Shown piece after piece: positions 9,706 through 20,689 of a stretch of DNA of 64,000 nt. The position numbers were made by a program, and so were the translations under genes. The notes below the pieces were generated by a model, which was given only the letters and a program-made list of their open reading frames with translations, was not told where the DNA came from and searched no databases. Every line of letters begins with the position of its first letter. Positions within the stretch are counted from its first letter, which is position 1. The stretch covers positions 12,568,962 through 12,632,961 of the forward strand of contig OZ022242.1 in assembly GCA_963978895.1 (NCBI GenBank). The letters run 5' to 3'. This stretch comes from Erpobdella octoculata. Lineage: Eukaryota; Annelida; Clitellata; Hirudinida; Erpobdellidae.

Positions 9706-12024
9706 CTAGTCAAAGAACTTACTAAAGAGATAAGTTTTTAATTTAGTTTTAAATTGAGTAGCGTCTTTAGATTGGCGAATATGTACAGGCAAGCTGTTCC
9801 AGTAAGTTGGGCCAGAGATGGCAAAAGCTCTGTTTCCAAATTGGAGACGAGACCGGACAGAGACGAAGTCGTCCCTGCTAGTAGAACGAAGACGCCGCCT
9901 TGCAGGGAGCGACGAGCATGGCGAAACGAGAGATGACAGATAGGAGGGAGAAGATCCAGTGAATACGTTAAACATTAAGAGGCATATTTTAAAATTTATT
10001 CTAGCAGGGATAGGTAGCCAATGAAGTTGACGTAAAGTTGGGGTGATGTGGTCTCGGGGACCGAGATCTTTGACAAGCCGAGCGGCTGCATGGAGTACTG
10101 AAGTAAGGGGTTTTAAGGACGATGATGGTAGACCTGTCAGCACTGAGTTGCAGTAGTCTACTCTTGAGATGACAAAAGCCTGAACTAGGGTACGAATGCA
10201 CTGCTCGTTAAGGCAGCGCTTCACTTGACGGATTCGGCGTAGATGGAAGTAGCAGGCCCTTGTAATGGCGGAGATATGGTGGGTCATTGACAAGCCAGAG
10301 TCAAGATACACTCCGAGATCACGAACAACATTCGAAGACGAGATCGTGCAGTCACCGATATTAATAGAGCCTGAACTCATGGATATGGGCTGAGGCCTTC
10401 GATCAAACCAGATGAGTTCTGTTTTAGAAGTATTGAGCTTCAGGCGCATGGCTGAGCACCATTTTTGAATTTCAACAAAACAGTTTGCAAGCTTTGTTTT
10501 AGCTAGGTAGATGTCTTGTGTGGCAAGTTGAATATATAGCTGGGTGTCATCAGCATAGAGGTGAATAAGAACTTCGTGTCGAGAGGCGATGTTGACAATA
10601 TAAGAAGTGTAGAGAATGAAAAGAAGGGGTCCAAGGATTGAACCTTGAGGAACACCGAAAGAAACATCGTACTTTTTGGAGGTTTGCTCACCAAGACGAA
10701 CCTTATGAGAACGATTAGAGAGAAAAGAGATTAACCACTGAAGAGCGGCAGAAGTTATACCAAACTGTAATTCAAGGATTGAAAAAAGAATGGCATGGTC
10801 GACACAGTCGAAAGCAGCACTAAAGTCAAGCATTAAGAGAGCGGTTATGAATCCGGAATCAAGGGCAAGGACAATGTCGTTATAAACTTTAACCACAGCT
10901 GTTTCTGTGGAGTGATAACGTCTGAATCCAGATTGAGTAGGAGGAAGTAGTTTATGTATTTCAACATAGTTAGAAAGTTGACGGTGGACGACTCGTTCCA
11001 CTAGTTTAGAAACAAACGATAAGGTAGAAATAGGGCGGTAGTTGGCAGGATCAGAGGGATCAAGGCCAGGTTTTTTTAGTAGTGGGCGAATTATGGCACG
11101 TTTGTGAGGTTCAGGCAGATTAGTCTGGGAAAGTGAGGAGTTGATTAACATTGCAAGAATTGGAGCAAAAGTGAGGCGCATGGATTTTAGCAGATGCACA
11201 GGGGCGGAATCGAGCTCGCACTGCTTTGTTGTGGAATCGATGAGAAGTTTAGTTACATCATCAGGAGACACTTTTTCAAAAACATCAAAACCAGGAGGAA
11301 ACGGTGTATTGATTGCGAAATCGGGCGGGTCGAAGTTTTTGGTCGAGTCACGAATGTCAACAATCTTATTTCCAAAAAAGTCAAGTAGATCATCGGGTGA
11401 AATCAATGATGAAGTTTCTGAAGTTGGAGTGAGGAGCGAATGTAATGATCTCCAGAGAGTTCGACCATCACCTTGAACGTTTTCGATGCGCTGTTTAAGG
11501 TAACTAGAGCACTTGAATTGAAAGAGTCTCCTCTGGCTTTTAATCTGAGATCGCCAACGCTGCTTCTTTATGATGTTAAGAGGATCTCTGGTAGATTGGC
11601 GTTCGAGACGACGGGTGGAACGTTTAGAGATCAGGCATTCACTATCAAACCAAGAGCAGCCAGTTATTTTACGTTTTGTTATTTTTCTAAGAGGAGCATG
11701 TCTATTAAGTAATTCCTCCATGGTGGAATCGTATAGGGAGAAAAGTTTATCTGCTGCTTTGACTTCTTGAGAGAAAGTAAGCTGGTAGAGTTCGGAAGCA
11801 AGGAGATCAGCCTGGAAGGCTGACATGTTAAATTGAGCAAAAGATCGACTCTCAGCTGTCTCAAAGATTAATGGTGGAGGTTGATGGTTAAGTTCGAATT
11901 TGATGATTGAATGGTCAGATAAAGATGGTGGAGCTGTATGAAGATTAGAGATGAGTGTATCGGGCATGCGGACAATGACGACGTCGAGAGTGTGGCCACG
12001 ATCATGAGTACGCTCCTGCACCAA
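9706..12024 (-). CDS. LINE ORF2: endonuclease C-terminus, reverse transcriptase and C-terminal region
   Basis: An uninterrupted frame of 772 codons. Residues 1-45 are the tail of the apurinic-type endonuclease (RGHTLDVV and SDHSII). RT motifs follow: NYRPIS at about 328, QSGFRRYHSTETA at about 364, LDFSAAFDCVDH at about 399 (motif A), GVPQGSILGPLLF at about 457, and YADD at 490-493 (catalytic motif C). The C-terminal region has DYCNSVLTGLP, HWLPIPARI and YWNSLP, which fits the CR1/L2 group. The reading frame continues upstream past the called Met (RGGGICIIYKDKF, about 12530), but the SINE at 12122-12305 cuts it, so the first Met is not a true start. RT appears intact; the protein as a whole is not. 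Confidence 0.92.
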   Translation of the reverse strand: MVQERTHDRGHTLDVVIVRMPDTLISNLHTAPPSLSDHSIIKFELNHQPPPLIFETAESRSFAQFNMSAFQADLLASELYQLTFSQEVKAADKLFSLYDSTMEELLNRHAPLRKITKRKITGCSWFDSECLISKRSTRRLERQSTRDPLNIIKKQRWRSQIKSQRRLFQFKCSSYLKQRIENVQGDGRTLWRSLHSLLTPTSETSSLISPDDLLDFFGNKIVDIRDSTKNFDPPDFAINTPFPPGFDVFEKVSPDDVTKLLIDSTTKQCELDSAPVHLLKSMRLTFAPILAMLINSSLSQTNLPEPHKRAIIRPLLKKPGLDPSDPANYRPISTLSFVSKLVERVVHRQLSNYVEIHKLLPPTQSGFRRYHSTETAVVKVYNDIVLALDSGFITALLMLDFSAAFDCVDHAILFSILELQFGITSAALQWLISFLSNRSHKVRLGEQTSKKYDVSFGVPQGSILGPLLFILYTSYIVNIASRHEVLIHLYADDTQLYIQLATQDIYLAKTKLANCFVEIQKWCSAMRLKLNTSKTELIWFDRRPQPISMSSGSINIGDCTISSSNVVRDLGVYLDSGLSMTHHISAITRACYFHLRRIRQVKRCLNEQCIRTLVQAFVISRVDYCNSVLTGLPSSSLKPLTSVLHAAARLVKDLGPRDHITPTLRQLHWLPIPARINFKICLLMFNVFTGSSPSYLSSLVSPCSSLPARRRLRSTSRDDFVSVRSRLQFGNRAFAISGPTYWNSLPVHIRQSKDATQFKTKLKTYLFSKFFD

Positions 12025-12121
12025 TTGTTCGAGACCGTGTGAAGACAGCAGTCGGTGGAAGTGCTTAGTGTTAGGTTGGTCTGGCTTGTCAAGATGGAGG
12101 TTGATGTCACCAAGGATTAGA

Positions 12122-12305
12122 TTTTTTTTTTTTTTTTTTTTTTATAATAGTTTATAGTCCTTTACACCAGGTGTTTTAAGACTGAAATGGCTGTATGTAG
12201 GAAGCACCTAAGTACTTCCTGTCGTGGATCATAATTTGTTCTTTTTAACTTTTCCCTCCTCCTTTCTCCAGGCTTGGGACTGGCTTGCAAATGCAAGGCG
12301 GAGTT
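12122..12305 (-). mobile_element. SINE (family B) with poly(A) tail, nested in the LINE
   Basis: A 184-bp insertion flanked by the 13-bp direct repeat ACCAAGGATTAGA (12109-12121 and 12306-12318). On the minus strand it ends in a 22-nt poly(A) tract. The body includes CCAGTCCCAAGCCTGGAG, AAAGGAGGAGGGAAAAG and AAAACACCTGGTGTAAAGG. A second copy lacking the 5' part lies at about 43371-43495 on the + strand. It interrupts the endonuclease reading frame of the LINE, so it inserted later. Confidence 0.9.
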
Positions 12306-12824
12306 ACCAAGGATTAGAATTTTACAGTTGAATTTAGCTAATGTGGCGAGTAAATCAGCAAATTCAGCAAAAAATGTTTTGCAGACCGTCTCGGACCCGG
12401 GGCGGTAAATGGAAAGGACGAGAATATTGAAGTTGTGCTGAAGTCTGAAGTATGTGGCGAGGTATTCGAAGGTAGAAAACTCACCAATGTCTTTAGACGT
12501 TGCTTTAAATTTGTCTTTATAGATGATACAGATGCCCCCACCTCTAGGACCATGGATGTTGAGGCCGCCCTGAGGTAGAGGCCGTGCTGCTTTCCCGTTC
12601 TCGGTCGCTTTCCTTTTCCCGCTCTATCTTTCGCTCTTAGTTGGCTTCCCGTTCCCGTGCCCACGCTATATATATATAGCTCACCCGCTCATTTTGTGAC
12701 GGATTTCAATTTTTTTTCTCTATATTTGATTCCCCTTGACTCTCAAGGTTGTGTGAAAATTTCATTACGATCGGATGAATAGTGTAGCAATGCATAAATA
12801 ACATACATATATACATATATAAAT

Positions 12825-12904
12825 ACATACATACATACATACATACATACATACATACATACATACATACATACATACATACATACATACATACATACAT
12901 ACAT
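12825..12904 (+). repeat. (ACAT)n microsatellite
   Basis: About 20 uninterrupted ACAT units; the 3' tail of the GTTACCCGG-family repeat in this copy. Confidence 0.95.
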
Positions 12905-12915
12905 TCATTTTTTAG

Positions 12916-13439
12916 ATTGATTAAAAATTACTTGGGTAAAATGTCTTGGCATAAATCTCGAGAACTCACTACTTGTTCGAAAGCACTAATTTTAATTCCA
13001 GCCAAATAAGAATTTTTTGTCAATACGTGTTAGTTTTGTATAATTTGAAATTTCGAGGTCAAAGAACATTTTTATCGTTACCATAACCATAGGCTTTTAT
13101 ATACACTTTTGTAATCACACACTTTTATTTTAACTTCGTCGTGGAGTGTATACATACTAGCACTACTGGGTAATCTTGTAATCAATTTTCAGCTTGCCTT
13201 TCAGACTACCCTCAGAAAAAAACTTTTTTTGTCGTTTTAAAAATCATTCGGCCAGCCAATCAACCCTAGTTTCAGTGTTTAGAAAACGTTAAATTTTATT
13301 TCTCACTGTATCACTACTCCCGAAAGATTCTGAACATTCTGGACTTACAAGTTAGAAAATGAAGACAAGACCGCTTTTAAGATTATGGCTTTATGCCAGT
13401 TGCCCATCATCTTACATCTCCTGATTTCTTAATTAAAAC
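12916..13439. other. No gene seen
   Basis: AT-rich non-coding sequence between the GTTACCCGG-family repeat and the MITE. Confidence 0.5.
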
Positions 13440-13447
13440 CACAGAAC

Positions 13448-13516
13448 CAATGGCGTAACGAGGGTATCTGGCGCACGGGGAAAATGTCCCTCTCTGCCCC
13501 CTTCGCTACGCTACTG
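13448..13516. mobile_element. hAT-type MITE, 69 bp
   Basis: Ends CAATGGCGTAACGAGG and CTTCGCTACGCTACTG form imperfect inverted repeats. The element is flanked by a perfect 8-bp duplication CACAGAAC (13440-13447 and 13517-13524), the hallmark of hAT transposition. Same family as 15387-15676 and 28455-28590. Confidence 0.9.
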
Positions 13517-13524
13517 CACAGAAC

Positions 13525-15109
13525 ATTAGTAGTAATAAAACAAAACGGAAAATGATTCTGGAATTCAAACAAACTAAATGTTAACATAAACTCAATGTTT
13601 TGCTTCTACTTTTGAAATTGCATTCATATATTTCCCACAACGAAATAAGTGTTTTAAAACCTTTTTAAATTTATGGAGTCGGCACTAACATTTTCACGAG
13701 TTTGGAAAACATAACGTAATTGCAACTTTTACGAGAGCGTGGTTGATTTTAATTGCGTGGACAATCCCAGTAGCAGACCATTTATTTTTTGAGTAATCAG
13801 TTAAATTGCTGGTGGGAGGGGCTCAGGAGTGGACGACAGGGCACATAACCTTGAAGTACGCTAATGAACCGTTGTTATGATTGCCGATGCTTTTTACAAA
13901 GCTAATTTTCAAATTTCAGACTATTTGAGCGTTTATTTTCTATTATGATAGTAGCATTTCTTAATTGATCAAAAAGAAATAAATGATTTGGCTCTGAAGT
14001 TTGCATCCGAATTTTGCACCGTAGGCACTGCTAAGACAAATAAAAAAATAATTTTATGCAAATATTTTTTTTTAAATTAATTTTGTTTATTTAACAAAAA
14101 ACGTGTTTTTTTTGTTTAAAACTCAATATTTAACATAATAACTGCAGATATTTATAATAATGACCGCATATATAATAATAGATACATACCAAATTAAGTG
14201 TTGAGTATAATCGAATAACTTCGAACTCAATAATAGATAGTTATTTTAATATGAAAAGAAAACTGTTTACTTTAAAAACATCTTAACATAAAGACGATCT
14301 CTCGCTCCGCTCTCGCATCTGCTCCGGAAGAATAATTATAAAGACTATCAAAAGAAGAGACGCGATAAAAAAAACTTCCGAGAATCCCTCGGGACAGGAT
14401 CAACAATACAGCGGTAGTGACCCGAGTTTTATGGTAGAAGAGAGATATCAGATGGGGGTGGGTAGTGTGGGGAAGATGGGGATAATGTGGACTTGAAGAA
14501 GTTAAGGGAGAAAAGGGCAAATAAAACCTACTTTCCCAACACTGTGATTACATTGTGATTTAAGAATCAACGAAAATTGATGAAACAAAAGAAGTATTTG
14601 TTTATAAAAAATAAATATTCAGAGGGAAAGTGATTTAGTAATAGTTTTTATATTTGACATTGTAGATGAACCAATTTCATCTAATCAAATATTTTTGATT
14701 ATATATTCATTAATAGATTTTATTTGATTTTAATTATGAAATGTTTATGATGGTGTGATTGAGAAAATATATTATATTGTAGGTAATGTGAACATATTTT
14801 TTTATATAATGATGTAATGAAATCTAACAATAACAAAAATACAAATTATTAATGGAACTTAAAAATAATTCGTATCAAAAATATTCACGCATCTAGAAAC
14901 CGTGTATCATAAAAACTGATAGGTTAACATGAGTTTATCAATTTGGAAAGTTAACAGTTTTGAAATCAGAAATAAAATGAAACGACGTTAAAGAGTTGCA
15001 GTTAACAAACATTACAAAATCCAAAATTTAATATTCGAAAATATTAGTTTATAATTTATTAAAATATAAAGCATTTGTTCATTCAACTATTTTTAAATCG
15101 CTTATATTA
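13525..15109. other. No gene seen
   Basis: AT-rich DNA. An 82-codon minus-strand frame (14272-14520) is Pro/His/Ser-rich without a recognisable domain. Confidence 0.5.
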
Positions 15110-15217
15110 ACTTCATCCCAGTCTTGCTGGCTTGATTGTTTGAAAACCTTGAAAGTGAAAATCAACAAACTTCCCGTCATCTAATCGAGTTGAAAGTTGA
15201 AATTGTATAGACTCGTT
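15110..15217 (+). repeat. Dispersed repeat R3, copy 1
   Basis: A segment containing GAAAGTGAAAATCAACAAAC and ending in TATAGACTCG. A diverged second copy lies at about 53325-53435 in an ATG16L1 intron, in the same orientation. Confidence 0.6.
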
Positions 15218-15705
15218 TAGGGATGGTTTTTTGTGTTCGGGTGTTTGAATTCTCGAATTATGAATTTTCGGGCCACGGTTCGGGTTTATATTTTTTTGGA
15301 AAGTTCTTATTTGGGTTAAGGTTTCACGTCTTCAAAAGTTTGTCTATCCAAAAAAAGCCGGGTAGTACCGAACTTTGTGTTCGGGTCAGTGGCGTAGCGA
15401 GGGTATCTGGCGTCCGGGGACAAGATATAAAAAATACGCCCCCATCTTCTATTGTTATCCCAATTAGACGACCAAAATCGAGGGAACCAAAGGCGCCCAA
15501 GCCATAATCGGGACTCGGTGAGCTCCCTCCCCAAAAAATTTTTGGAAATCACTAGTGTGAAATAGTTCAAAAATACAATTTTTAATTTTTCATGTTCAAA
15601 AACGACTAAACTTTGGTGAAATTGTTCTCTTTCCTTTTTGCTTTTTGGCGCCCTGCCTCTCATGGCTACGCCACTGGTTCGGGTCGGGTACCTGTGACAT
15701 CCCTA
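15218..15705. mobile_element. hAT-like non-autonomous element with a nested MITE
   Basis: Ends TAGGGATG and CATCCCTA are inverted repeats. Flanking octamers GACTCGTT and GGCTCTTT match at six of eight positions, fitting an aged 8-bp duplication. The interior is rich in TTCGGG motifs at both ends. The MITE at 15387-15676 sits inside it. Confidence 0.6.
15387..15676. mobile_element. hAT-type MITE, 290 bp
   Basis: Terminal inverted repeats CAGTGGCGTAGC and GCTACGCCACTG, flanked by a perfect 8-bp duplication GTTCGGGT (15379-15386 and 15677-15684). It lies within the older 15218-15705 element. The open frames crossing it are incidental. Confidence 0.95.
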
Positions 15706-17154
15706 GGCTCTTTCCTTATAAAAATTCAATCTATTAATTTTGATAAATTATTTAAAATAATATTTTTATTTAAAAATTAATTATCCATGTTTCGAAACAA
15801 AAACCGATAAAATTAAATACAAGATGAGCAGGGGTATGATTTAAAGAGAAGCAACCCACACTTTCGTTTTTATTTAAAATTATTTTATCTTTTCAGTGCA
15901 TAATTTATTGAGCCTGTTGTCTTTATTTTTAAATTCTCTAATTACTTTCTACTTCTTAGCTTTTCTAAAATTAAATACTTGGCGGCCTTATCGGGATTCG
16001 ACGATGCATGTGTTCTGTGGTTTTGTACAGCAGAACCATTTGTAAGGAAAGAATTAATGTCCTCTTTCTACCTATTCCAGGTCACGTTCATCGATCCGTA
16101 ATTCGCTTTCAATAATAACATTTTTGTCGATTGCGCTGTTTCCTATCAACTTTCGCAAAGCTGCTTAGATCCTTGCAAGAAATCAGAATATCACGTTTGA
16201 TGCCCAAGTTTTTGAGTTATCAGTCTCCTATTCTAGATGGGAAGGTTTTTGTAACAGTTAATAGATTGTCTGTATCACTCGCAAGGTCATCAAAATGTGT
16301 TCATGGGTCATTAGTTGCCACCGTTGTTTTGCATTCAAGACAAACGGAGTTTTTTATGCAATAAGTAAATGAAATGTTGTGCCTCATTGTGTAAGGGATT
16401 GATCCAGCGCATTACCAAACGATTTCGTTGCTATTTGGATCTTGATGAAAGTATAAACGAGTACATATAAACTGACATCTCTATCCTATTTAATTCTTAA
16501 ATTTAAATTGGCTATGACCAAAATGTTAAAATATAAAATTTGTCTTGGCAAGAACTAAACAAGAATTTTCAGTACGAAAGAATGTTGATTAAATTAATGT
16601 ATCTGCATTAACCACAATCACATTGAGTGATGTTTATTTTTTCAAAAGTAAAAAGCTAGCCTACTAAATTAAATTATGTCAGATGCCACTACATTGATGA
16701 TAAATTTACATCATTGAACAATTAAATATTGTTAACATGCAGCATTGGCTTACTACTGCATGAATTATCTGAATGTTTTCAACTGATTTATATTTATTTA
16801 GGAGTTCTGCTAAATTACCTGTTTAAGAAATGGTTGGAATCTGGGTTATACAGTTTCATCACGACAAGTAAAGTTAATAAAAAGTGTTTTAAAGAGCAGT
16901 TTACTTGATATGTTAAAACATGGAATTCTTAGTTTAACTGAGGGTCAATGGCAAACAATCTTATTTAAATTTACTAATATAACAAAGCCTCATACAACTT
17001 TAAGGGAGCAAAGTAAAAAAAACAACACAAATTTATATCGAAAAGTTCAAAAAACATATTAAAGCTAAATATAAAAAAATTAAACTATAAAAATGATCGA
17101 TATCAAATTGATTTTAAGATATACTGTTTTAAAGTTAATACCAATTCATATTTT
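15706..17154. other. No gene seen
   Basis: AT-rich intergenic DNA. A 77-codon + frame at 16131-16364 shows no recognisable domain. Confidence 0.5.
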
Positions 17155-17385
17155 TACACACTTTTACTTAACTTGACTTCTCTGTCTGTCTGACGTCAAA
17201 TTTTGCAATCGGTTTTAAACTAACTTCCCTATGAGCTAGAGACTTAAAAATTTAAACATACCTTTGAACTGATTAACAATGCATTCTATCAAATTTTCGG
17301 ATCGATTGGACAAAATTTAATTAAATAATTTGTTGTGATATTTTTGTCGAACTATTTATTGTCTATGCTAATATGCTCGTTGTTC
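17155..17385 (-). repeat. Dispersed repeat R2, copy 1
   Basis: The reverse complement closely matches about 37605-37860, including ATTTTCGGATCGATTGG, CTATGAGCTAGAGACTT and a CTGTCTGTCTGACG tail. The shared tail and a GATTGCA-type motif suggest it is related to R1. Confidence 0.8.
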
Positions 17386-19430
17386 ATGTAACAGAATGTG
17401 GCCTACACAATCGATTATATAAAAGTGAGTTTTTAAAAGACTTTGTTTTTTGATTCACTTGTTAAAAGACTTCTGAATGCCGATTGAAAAAAAAAACTTT
17501 ACAATTAAAAAAAATCCGTTTCAACAATAAACCACGCCTATTTTGAAATCACTGTTCATCTAATTTTCTTTATTGCCATATTTCAGTGATTTATGATAGA
17601 GCATATAAGCATTGCTTAGACCTTTTATTAATAAGAAAGATATTGAATTTGTTGATGAATGTTGTGTCGAGATTATTGCCAAGTAGGTACAGGTGGGCAT
17701 TGTTGAATAATTTATTAATTCCAGCCTGTGATTAGATAACATGTACTGATACTCACCGCTAATTTACAATGTCGTCTCATTAACTATTCATATATAACCT
17801 GTTCATCGATCAATCAACGTAGTATAATCGTAAATTCAATTCGTGAACTTGTATTTTAATTTGATTACAATTCTTAAAAACGAAATTAATTTTCATAAAA
17901 ATTTTAAATTAAAATAAACTTATTTTTTAATAACAGTCTTGTTATTTTAACAGCACAGTAATGCAGCTATTTAAAAAACATCATTATAAAATAAAATAAA
18001 TACAGTTTCGAAAAAAGCCTCTTTTGTTTTGAATGTTTGTGGAACTTATCCATTATGAATATTTAACATATTTCATAAATAAAATATGTCTTTCACACAT
18101 AAAGTGCTTACAGATGACTCATAAAAACAAACGAACATCTGTTAAACTCAGAAAAATTTTTGACATATAGATCTATATTAATTGCAAAAGTTGATCTAGA
18201 AGACTAGTGTTTACTAGCTAGCAGATCCCTCCGGACATCGGATCTAATCGAATAGCTCTCAACCGGATGCACTCGAATATCGGATACCGACTTCGGATAC
18301 CGGATATATAGCAATCCACGTCATTATTTTGGTTAAGTCAAAATGGCATGAAAAATTATTGTAAATCACATTTTGTGTTTGCAGCGATTTTTATTTTTTT
18401 ACCGAGTTTTAGGTGATGGATATTAGAATTTGTTTAAAACATCTCTTTAAAAATATTTCTTTTAAAAGCAACAAATGATTTTCAGTTTAAACAAAAAACT
18501 TAATATTCTTGTTGACATTTAATACGGGGATATCTCTGAGCATAACAAACTCAGATGTTTTATTTATATCAATTAAACTACAGTTTTCTTAACACGTCTT
18601 TAATCGTTTTTCAGTGTTAACCTATCTAGCAGTTTATTAGCTACAAATAAAAACTAATTAAATCAATATCTTCTGCATAAATAGCAAAATTTGGTATTTC
18701 ACTTTACATGATTATGATTTTTTTAAATACTGAAAAATTATATAACATTCATATTTTCACATTTTCTGCTTTTAGAGATTTTTGATAAATGTTATCAATC
18801 CTTTATTAATATTGCAATTCCCACACGCTTGCAATCTAACGACATAAAGGAGTCCAATCACCCTCCCCCGTGGTCTACAAAAAGTTTTTTAACTCAAAAT
18901 TATTTCTTGCTGAATTATTTTTAGAGTACTTTTATATTTGTTTTTCTCTTACTTGAGTCTTTTACAAATGTTATTTTTTAATAAACATTATTAAAATCAA
19001 GGTTATTTCATAAATTAATGATTTACTTATCTATTTATCAACTAGGTGATTTTGAGTGTCATTTTTAAAAGTTCAAAGGCCATCTTGACAATTAAAATAA
19101 AAAATGAAAAAAATAAAAAAATAATGATCAAATAATTCTTAGTAACAAATTTTCTTCGTTTTTAAGTAGTTTATGTTATTTCTGAAAATTTTATTGTTTC
19201 AACTAACAGCTAAATTTTGGGGAAGCGAGGATTTTTCAAATTTAACCCAGAGAATCTTGAAACAAAAATGACCATTCGAATATACACTTGTTGATTGTAT
19301 TTTCATGTACAACATCATATTAGTTAAAAAACAGTTTTAAAAAATTTAATTTGTATTTAATATTGAATGCAGACAAAAAACGTAATTATGAATGTAACAA
19401 AGAGTATCGACGTTCTTTCAATTTTACAAA
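17386..19430. other. No gene seen
   Basis: AT-rich DNA. At 18235-18310 there is a more GC-rich patch with repeated CGGATACCG/CGGATC motifs whose nature I cannot tell. Confidence 0.5.
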
Positions 19431-19431
19431 A

Positions 19432-20430
19432 TTGTCCACTGAATCATCAAGATCAAATAGACTGAAGGTACTAAAAGATTGGAAAATAATAGCAGAGATT
19501 TAGCTAGCTGAATATTATTCAACAAGTATGATAAATACTGCTTTCATCATGTAATCTAAATACTCAATCGTGTGTGAGGTAATAACAATAATTAAAATAA
19601 AAAGTATAAAAAATATTTTTTTTAAAACAACGCTCGTATACTAATGTACTAAAATGTTAAAAATAATATTAAAGTGTATATATTTAAGTGTATATATAAT
19701 TTTTTTAAATATAATTATTTTTAAGATTAAAGCGTTTGGCAATAGTAGGTAGTAGGTTATAGATATTATATAGATAGTATGTTATAAATAAATTATAAAT
19801 AATATATATAGATATCGCCCAACGCTTTAATCTTCAAAACAAAATTATATTTTAAAAAATAGTAATATATACACTTTAATATTATTTTAAACATTTTAGC
19901 CCATACAAGCGTTGTTTTAAAAACTATTTTTTATTCTTTATTTTATTTTCTATTTTTTAGTGTGATTTTTTTTATAAAACTAAATATTATTAAAATTAAA
20001 TATTAAATTAAATATAATTTTTTTTAATTATTCGCACTCGATGGTCTTATTCGCACTCGCTGTACTTATTCGCACTCGACGTTTCGCTGAAACAAACAAA
20101 TTGCAAAAAAAAACAACGTCGTTGCGCTTATTCGCGCTCGGCGATGAAACAAACAAAAAACAACGTTGCAAGTTAATATAAGCGTTGTAATAAAAATGAA
20201 TTGGAAAATCTTGGTAAGAAAGCTCAAGCAACCGGGTAGGATAAGAATATGCTTATTGTTCGTCAAGTTAGGACAGACACAAGAGACTACAGTTCATACA
20301 AGTTTGATCGGATGGACCGAAGGCACTAAAAGACTGAAAAATATTAGCAGGGATAAAACTAGATTTAATTCAAAAGTATCATAAATACTGCTCTTATCAA
20401 CTAATCTAAATACTCAATCATGGGTGACCT
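19432..20430. repeat. Fold-back locus flanked by direct repeats
   Basis: Two direct repeats of about 150-160 bp (19432-19582 and 20268-20430; both contain TACTAAAAGATTG-like, ATAAATACTGCT and AATCTAAATACTCAATC) flank about 680 bp. Inside is a large imperfect inverted repeat: left arm 19605-19745 (AAAACAACGCTCGTAT to TTAAAGCGTTTGG) and right arm 19815-19940 (CCAACGCTTTAA to AAGCGTTGTTTTAAAA). From 20030 there are three copies of TTATTCGCACTCG plus a variant. No open frame suggests a protein. It could be a small composite or terminal-repeat element. Confidence 0.6.
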
Positions 20431-20610
20431 AGAAAAGATATTTTTTTAGTTGGTTGAAAAATCTTACGGGGACCGGATCCCTTTTAGCCCCCTTCCTAAT
20501 CTACGCCTCTGACACATCACATAAAACTATATATGCTAATTCATACTGTAATTTAACGAGCCTATGAGTAATTTATTAAAATAAAGTTTTAAATAACGTA
20601 GATGCGTCGT

Positions 20611-20682
20611 GGCTCGGTGGCCAAGTGGTAAGGCGTCTGTCTCGTAAACAGAAGATCCGGGGTTCAAACCCCCGTCGGGCCT
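20611..20682 (+). tRNA. tRNA-Thr (anticodon CGT)
   Basis: Cloverleaf with acceptor GGCTCGG/TCGGGCC (including wobble pairs), A box TGGCCAAGTGG, anticodon stem CTGT/ACAG with loop containing CGT, T arm CGGGG-TTCAAAC-CCCCG, discriminator T, and a TTTTT Pol III stop at 20685-20689. Confidence 0.92.
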
Positions 20683-20689
20683 ACTTTTT

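Larger units (their letters stand above)
9616..12588 (-). mobile_element. CR1/L2-like LINE, 5'-truncated, about 3.0 kb
   Basis: Flanked by the 9-bp direct repeat GCTTTCCCG (9607-9615 and 12589-12597), consistent with a target-site duplication within the host minisatellite. Read on the minus strand it enters inside the endonuclease domain, continues through a complete RT and C-terminal region, and ends in a short tail with three TTGTA repeats. There is no ORF1 or 5' UTR, as expected for 5' truncation during target-primed insertion. A SINE has since inserted into the endonuclease part (12122-12305). Confidence 0.9.
9461..12915 (+). mobile_element. GTTACCCGG-family repeat, copy split by a LINE
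   Basis: Starts with ACTAGCGGGGGCACCCGGCG and a conserved TTTTTCTAATGTTTGTCTC, followed by a GC-rich array of CGCTTTCCCGTTCCCGGT units. The array is interrupted by the LINE at 9616-12588 and resumes at 12589. The 3' part has TATATA, GCTCATTTTGTGACGGATTT, a segment ending GTGTAGCAATGCAT and a CATA array. The same order of parts recurs at 26608-27865 and 55831-56114 plus 61578-61640, with shorter fragments at 5500 and 46187. I see no coding region. This looks like a non-autonomous element family of undetermined class. Confidence 0.75.

Noticed and set aside
10001..12113. Several frames antisense or out of phase to the LINE
   Set aside because: Shadows of the intact reverse transcriptase frame.
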